Positions 60,430-64,000 of a stretch of DNA of 64,000 nt are shown here, piece by piece. How positions within the stretch are numbered: the first letter of the stretch is position 1; every line of letters starts with the position of its first letter. The notes under the pieces are model-generated. The model ran no database searches, had not been told where the DNA came from, and was given only the letters and a program-made list of their open reading frames with translations. Position numbers and translations under genes: made by a program. Source of the stretch: Clostridiales bacterium (GTDB lineage: Bacteria; Bacillota; Clostridia; Christensenellales; Borkfalkiaceae); contig SVHY01000001.1 of NCBI GenBank assembly GCA_015055545.1, positions 81,079 to 145,078 of the forward strand, in the 5' to 3' direction.

Positions 60430-60747
60430 ATGAAATATTTCAGACTGAAAAAACAAGCGGATTTTCAAAAATTGTTTAAGACGGGAAAACGCGCCTTTTC
60501 CTCTTCGCTTACCATGATTTATAGGCAAGCGGATATACTTACTATGGGTATTTCCGTTGGAAAAAGGCACGGAAAAAGCGTAAAGCGGAACCGTATTAAA
60601 CGCTTGATTCGAGAGGCGTTTCGCGCGGAAAACGGCAGCTTAAAAGCGAACTACCGTATCGTATTTATACCGAAAGTGAGTGAAAATTATTCGTTTCAGA
60701 ATTTTCGAAAGGATATACGATGGATGATTCAAAAAGAAAAGCTTTGA
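60430..60747 (+). CDS. rnpA: Ribonuclease P protein component
   Basis: RnpA is the protein subunit of RNase P, which trims tRNA 5' ends. The 105-residue protein has the RNR motif segment KSVKRNRIKRLIREAFR and the N-terminal RLKKQADFQKLFKTGKR. It overlaps yidD by 28 bases. Confidence 0.96.
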   Translation: MKYFRLKKQADFQKLFKTGKRAFSSSLTMIYRQADILTMGISVGKRHGKSVKRNRIKRLIREAFRAENGSLKANYRIVFIPKVSENYSFQNFRKDIRWMIQKEKL

Positions 60748-61046
60748 ATATGGATTTTTCGTCTTTTTTGCAATCGAATATTCGGTATTTGCGGCGAACG
60801 GTTTTCAAACCGTACCTGAAAATACTGTGTATGCGCTTAATTCGGTTTTATCAGAAATATATTTCGCGCCATACCTGCCTATACCGTCCGACCTGTTCGC
60901 AGTATACGATGGAATGTATCAACAACCACGGCGTCATTGTGGGTATTTTACTTGGCGCGTGGCGCATTTTACGGTGTAATCCCCTCTCAAAAGGCGGATA
61001 CGACCCCGCTCCCGAAAAAATTTGGGGCAGAAAATGGTTGTTGTAA
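60720..61046 (+). CDS. yidD: Membrane protein insertion efficiency factor YidD
   Basis: YidD is a small membrane-associated helper for YidC insertion. The 108-residue protein contains LIRFYQKYISRHTCLYRPTC followed by SQYTMECINNHG, GAWRILRCNPLSKGGYDP: the conserved Cys and Pro pattern. The N-terminal 30 residues are an extension. AAAGGA lies before ATG 60720 inside rnpA. Confidence 0.94.
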   Translation: MDDSKRKALNMDFSSFLQSNIRYLRRTVFKPYLKILCMRLIRFYQKYISRHTCLYRPTCSQYTMECINNHGVIVGILLGAWRILRCNPLSKGGYDPAPEKIWGRKWLL

Positions 61047-61091
61047 AATAAAAAAGAAACGGAAAAAAAGTCTGTTTTTATAAGGAAAAAC

Positions 61092-62528
61092 ATGGAATTG
61101 ATGAATTTATTAAGCGGTGTCGAAATTGCAGTCTTTGGACAAACTTTCGATATCTCGCTCAACTGGATAGGGAAACTGATTAGACTTCTCGTTGGCGGCG
61201 TTGGCTCTGTCGGCGTGGGGATTATTTTGTTTTCTATCGCTTTGAAAGTCGTCGTTTTGCCCTTCGATATTTATCAAAGAATCTCGATGCGTAAGCAAAA
61301 CTTGAAAATGAAAGAAAACAAAGACAAAATGGAAAAACTGCAAAAGCAGTACGCCAACGACAAGGCTATGTATAACCAAAAGGTTATGGAAATGTATAGA
61401 GAAAGTGGTATTTCCATGTTCTCGTCCTGCTTGCCGATGATTTTGTCTTTGGTTATCTTTATCGTGGCCATCAACGCGTTTAACGCGTACGCGCAATACG
61501 CGAACGTACAAAATTATAACACGATGGTCAAGGCGTATAACGAAGAAATTACGTCCTATGCAGCCGACGTGGACGAATATTCCGAATTCAATTTGGAAAG
61601 CATGACCTATACCGTGGAGAACGAAGACGGCGAAGCGGAACAAAAAACCGATTATTTCGTCGTTGTGTCCGAAGTGGATAAATTTATCAACGTATACGTG
61701 CCTTGCGAAAAGGATACGACGGATTTGAAAACGGCGGCGCTTTCTTATAAAGGCGATTACAGATATTTCGTCGATAAAGAAAAAATGGACGCGGCAGACG
61801 CAGCGGGAACGATTGATTTATCGGAATTTGAAAGCGAAAACGCGGACGAGGCGGACGATAAGTACGTGGAATTTTTCTACGACAAAGCACAGTCTGCCGT
61901 TGTCAAAGCGTATAACGACGAAGTGTATCCCAGAACGTCGTTCATTTGGATTCGCAACGTTTGGGCTACGGACGCAAGCTATAAACACCCCGTTTTGAGT
62001 TATTCCGATTTCTCGGCAGAAGTGTCGCGGGAAGAATTTACCGTCGGTGGCGACGACGAAGTTTCGTTCGGGTCTGTGAACGGTAAAACGAACGCGTATA
62101 AGGCGGAAACGTATAACCAAGTAACGGGTAAGCTCTCCGCTCAAAAGAACCAAGCGAACGGGTTCTACGTGTTGATCGTGCTCTCTATCGGTACGATTTT
62201 GCTCCAACAATGGATTTCTATGCGTTCGCAAAAAGAACAGCAAAAATATTCGTCCGTGGACGGATCGAGCGGTTCGCAACAAAAAATCATGCTCGTCGTT
62301 ATGACGGTTATGTTTGCAATCTTCTCGTTCATGTACTCGGCGGCGTTCTCTATCTATATGATTATGAGCAACGTGCTCTCGCTCTTCTCGACGCTCGTTA
62401 TCAATAAGCTCGTCGATATCTCGCAGAGCAAAAAAGAGGCGGAGGCGTTTAAGGCGAAGTATGACCATAAATACGCCGCGCAAAAACGTAAAGAACAGAG
62501 CGTAAAGGGTAAAAACAAGAAAAAATAA
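61092..62528 (+). CDS. yidC: YidC/Oxa1 membrane protein insertase
   Basis: YidC inserts proteins into the cytoplasmic membrane. The 478-residue protein has membrane segments near 22-60, 118-140, 355-380 and 400-440, the cytoplasmic coiled loop (KQNLKMKENKDKMEKLQKQY) and the GISMFSSCLPMILSL segment. Residues about 150-350 form an unusually long, acidic extracytoplasmic insert between the second and third segments. The C-terminus is Lys-rich. AAGGA lies before the ATG. Confidence 0.94.
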   Translation: MELMNLLSGVEIAVFGQTFDISLNWIGKLIRLLVGGVGSVGVGIILFSIALKVVVLPFDIYQRISMRKQNLKMKENKDKMEKLQKQYANDKAMYNQKVMEMYRESGISMFSSCLPMILSLVIFIVAINAFNAYAQYANVQNYNTMVKAYNEEITSYAADVDEYSEFNLESMTYTVENEDGEAEQKTDYFVVVSEVDKFINVYVPCEKDTTDLKTAALSYKGDYRYFVDKEKMDAADAAGTIDLSEFESENADEADDKYVEFFYDKAQSAVVKAYNDEVYPRTSFIWIRNVWATDASYKHPVLSYSDFSAEVSREEFTVGGDDEVSFGSVNGKTNAYKAETYNQVTGKLSAQKNQANGFYVLIVLSIGTILLQQWISMRSQKEQQKYSSVDGSSGSQQKIMLVVMTVMFAIFSFMYSAAFSIYMIMSNVLSLFSTLVINKLVDISQSKKEAEAFKAKYDHKYAAQKRKEQSVKGKNKKK

Positions 62529-62567
62529 CGGTTTTCCTTGGAAAAGGGGAAAGGAGTTTAAGCGAAA

Positions 62568-63506
62568 ATGAAATATACGGAATTTACGGGTAAAACGGTG
62601 GACGAAGCCGTTGAAACGGGCTTGAAAGAGCTTGGTTTAACCAAAGAACAAGCGGATATTCGCGTTTTGGAAGAAGGGAAAAAGAAATTATTCGGCGCGG
62701 TGAAAGCGCGCGTAGAAATCGCGGCGCTTTGCGAAGAAAAGGCGTGCGCTTGTGAAAAGGAAAGTGAAACGGTTTGTGAAAAAGCAGAACCCGTTTGCGC
62801 AAATAAAACGGACGGCGAAAGATGCGTGGAATTTTTGGACGGCTTATTCGAGCTTTTGAAAATCACCGCTTGCACGGAACTCGTTTCGGAAGACGATAAA
62901 GTAGTTATCAACGTAACGGCGGCGAAAACGAACTCGGTTATCGGTAAGCGCGGCGCGACGCTCGACGCTATCCAAACGCTTGCGGGCGCGGTGGCGAATA
63001 TCGGTAGGGACGATTACAAGCGCGTAGTGGTAGATTGCGAAAACTACCGTGAAAACAGAGAAGCTACCCTTTCCAAGCTCGCGGAAAACTTAGCGGAAAA
63101 AGCGGTACGTTTGGGCAAGAAAATCAAGCTCGAACCGATGAACCCGTACGAAAGACGGATTATTCACTCGGCTTTGACGGGATATGCGGGCGTGAAAACG
63201 GAAAGCGAGGGCAAAGAACCCAACCGTTATATCGTGGTAATTCCCGATAACTTGGAAGACCCGACGGCAGAAGCAATTCCTGCGCGCAACGAAAGAAGAA
63301 GCGACCGCGGCAGAAACGATAGAAACGGTCGTGGCGGTTACGGCAGAAGCGGCGGCAGCAAAGGCGGGTTTGGAAACCGTGGTAACCGTGGCAGAAGCGG
63401 TGGCAACCGTAGCAGTGGCAGCGGTGGCGGAACGACGTTGAAAGCAGGCAGCGATTTCTTTGGAATCTTCCTTGGCAACAGCGGCAACAAAAACGACGAA
63501 GAATAA
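62568..63506 (+). CDS. jag: Jag/KhpB RNA-binding protein with Gly/Arg-rich tail
   Basis: Jag (KhpB) is an RNA-binding protein linked to cell elongation control. The 312-residue protein has Jag_N (1-50), an acidic Cys-containing linker, a KH domain (about 90-165 with VIGKRGATLDAIQTL), and R3H (about 165-225, NPYERRIIHSALTGYAGVKT). From 236 the tail is rich in Arg, Gly, Asn and Ser with many RGG or RG steps (NGRGGYGRSGG), then FFGIFLGNSG. The RG tail is not standard for Jag. Last gene of rpmH-rnpA-yidD-yidC-jag. Confidence 0.93.
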   Translation: MKYTEFTGKTVDEAVETGLKELGLTKEQADIRVLEEGKKKLFGAVKARVEIAALCEEKACACEKESETVCEKAEPVCANKTDGERCVEFLDGLFELLKITACTELVSEDDKVVINVTAAKTNSVIGKRGATLDAIQTLAGAVANIGRDDYKRVVVDCENYRENREATLSKLAENLAEKAVRLGKKIKLEPMNPYERRIIHSALTGYAGVKTESEGKEPNRYIVVIPDNLEDPTAEAIPARNERRSDRGRNDRNGRGGYGRSGGSKGGFGNRGNRGRSGGNRSSGSGGGTTLKAGSDFFGIFLGNSGNKNDEE

Positions 63507-63554
63507 AAAAACGGACGGTAAGGCGTTCCCTATAAGGGATTTTTTAGACATTAT

Positions 63555-63592
63555 AAAAGAGTAGCAAATTTTGCTACTCTTTACTTTTTTGC
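63555..63592. terminator. Terminator after jag
   Basis: AAAGAGTAGCAAA/TTTGCTACTCTTT stem with T-rich 3' flank, between jag and the convergent partial gene. Confidence 0.8.
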
Positions 63593-63687
63593 TCTGCAAA
63601 ACACACGACTTTCATTTGAAAGTATAGTGTGCTAAACCTTAAATGAAATTGTCCACGATAGAAGAATATAAAATTATAATTAACCGC

Positions 63688-64000
63688 TTACCAAGTTGTT
63701 GCTATATCGACAGATTTACTCCAAACACTAATAAAAGGGTGAGAATGGTCATCTTCTTTAAAAAACACCCATTGTTCATTTTCGTCATCAAAATGGTGAT
63801 AACCGTTTTTAACAAACAATTCGATTTTTATACCATTATCCATAATAATTTCAATGTCGTATAAAGGGGTAACGCTTACTGAAATTACAACGCCACCTTC
63901 AATCTTATCGCGGTATTTTTTCACGAAATACGATTCGTCGTTATTCTCATCATTTTTCCTATCCCAATTTTGATAATCAAGAGTCGTTACAAGAATATCA
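63688..64000 (-). CDS. Hypothetical protein, C-terminal part (partial at right edge)
   Basis: The frame is open to the window edge, giving at least 103 residues of C-terminus. The first visible 25 residues are Asp/Asn-rich, followed by a beta-rich region (GGVVISVSVTPLYDIEIIMDNG) and HHFDDENEQWVFFKEDDHSH. The strand pattern and the W-x-F end resemble small immunity proteins of polymorphic toxin loci, but this is a weak impression. The sequence is AT-rich compared with jag. Confidence 0.6.
   Translation of the reverse strand, partial: DILVTTLDYQNWDRKNDENNDESYFVKKYRDKIEGGVVISVSVTPLYDIEIIMDNGIKIELFVKNGYHHFDDENEQWVFFKEDDHSHPFISVWSKSVDIATTW

Overview
This 64 kb window is chromosomal DNA from a Gram-positive, probably endospore-forming anaerobe of the Clostridia. 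The evidence is Clostridia/Bacillota-type gene orders (rpmH-rnpA-yidD-yidC-jag, tig-clpP-clpX, greA-lysS, decarboxylase-tmk), a YlmC/YmxH sporulation protein, a PdaB-like deacetylase, a Cys T-box leader, and strong TTGACA-17-TATAAT promoters with AGGAGG ribosome sites. TGA is used as a normal stop. I cannot fix genus or species; an uncultured gut lineage is my guess.

Layout. 1-13 kb: a truncated DUF6809-like gene, a ParB-like protein, FtsH, an AraC regulator facing a GH3 glycosidase, tRNA-Ala, a YlmC protein, a TA-flanked MITE beside tRNA-Val, a formate/nitrite channel fused to a CPCC domain, and the feoA-feoB ferrous iron operon. 13-29 kb: serS with a BRCT exonuclease and RsmF, a CtpE-like P-type ATPase with dihydrouridine synthase, an oxidoreductase with an AraC regulator, and gyrB-gyrA. 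29-42 kb: a short-form alaS, an AEC transporter, cysE-cysS behind a T-box with a second MITE, DeoR and Lrp regulators, a double OB-fold SSB-like protein, a polysaccharide deacetylase and an aminotransferase. 42-57 kb: greA-lysS, a decarboxylase-like gene with a probable frameshift, tmk-mntP, a 6S RNA candidate, a phytoene-desaturase-like enzyme, rqcH, and tig-clpP-clpX. 57-64 kb: rsmG, a probable oriC with DnaA boxes and TAN trios, a YpsA-like SLOG gene where dnaA usually lies, dnaN, rpmH, rnpA, yidD, yidC and jag.

Two things stand out beyond housekeeping genes. First, intergenic DNA is filled with mosaic hairpin arrays: short perfect hairpins drawn from a small vocabulary, separated by a constant 6-7 base spacer that reads TGAATT on the left and AATTCA on the right, mirrored about an AT-rich core such as GGAAATATTTCC. 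The same architecture occurs with other spacers (ATGTAAT/ATTACAT, CTATGA/TCATAA, ATGCAT). A second, fixed-order hairpin family occurs seven times. These elements sit inside operons (gyrB/gyrA, serS/exonuclease, clpP/clpX) and next to oriC, and some supply stop codons to genes. Second, three XRE regulator plus divergent small-protein modules each carry their own palindrome; in all three the palindrome occupies the 17-base spacer downstream of a TTGACA -35, with a consensus -10 in two of them. Several genes also have a -10 box only 6-9 bases from the start codon, implying leaderless mRNAs.
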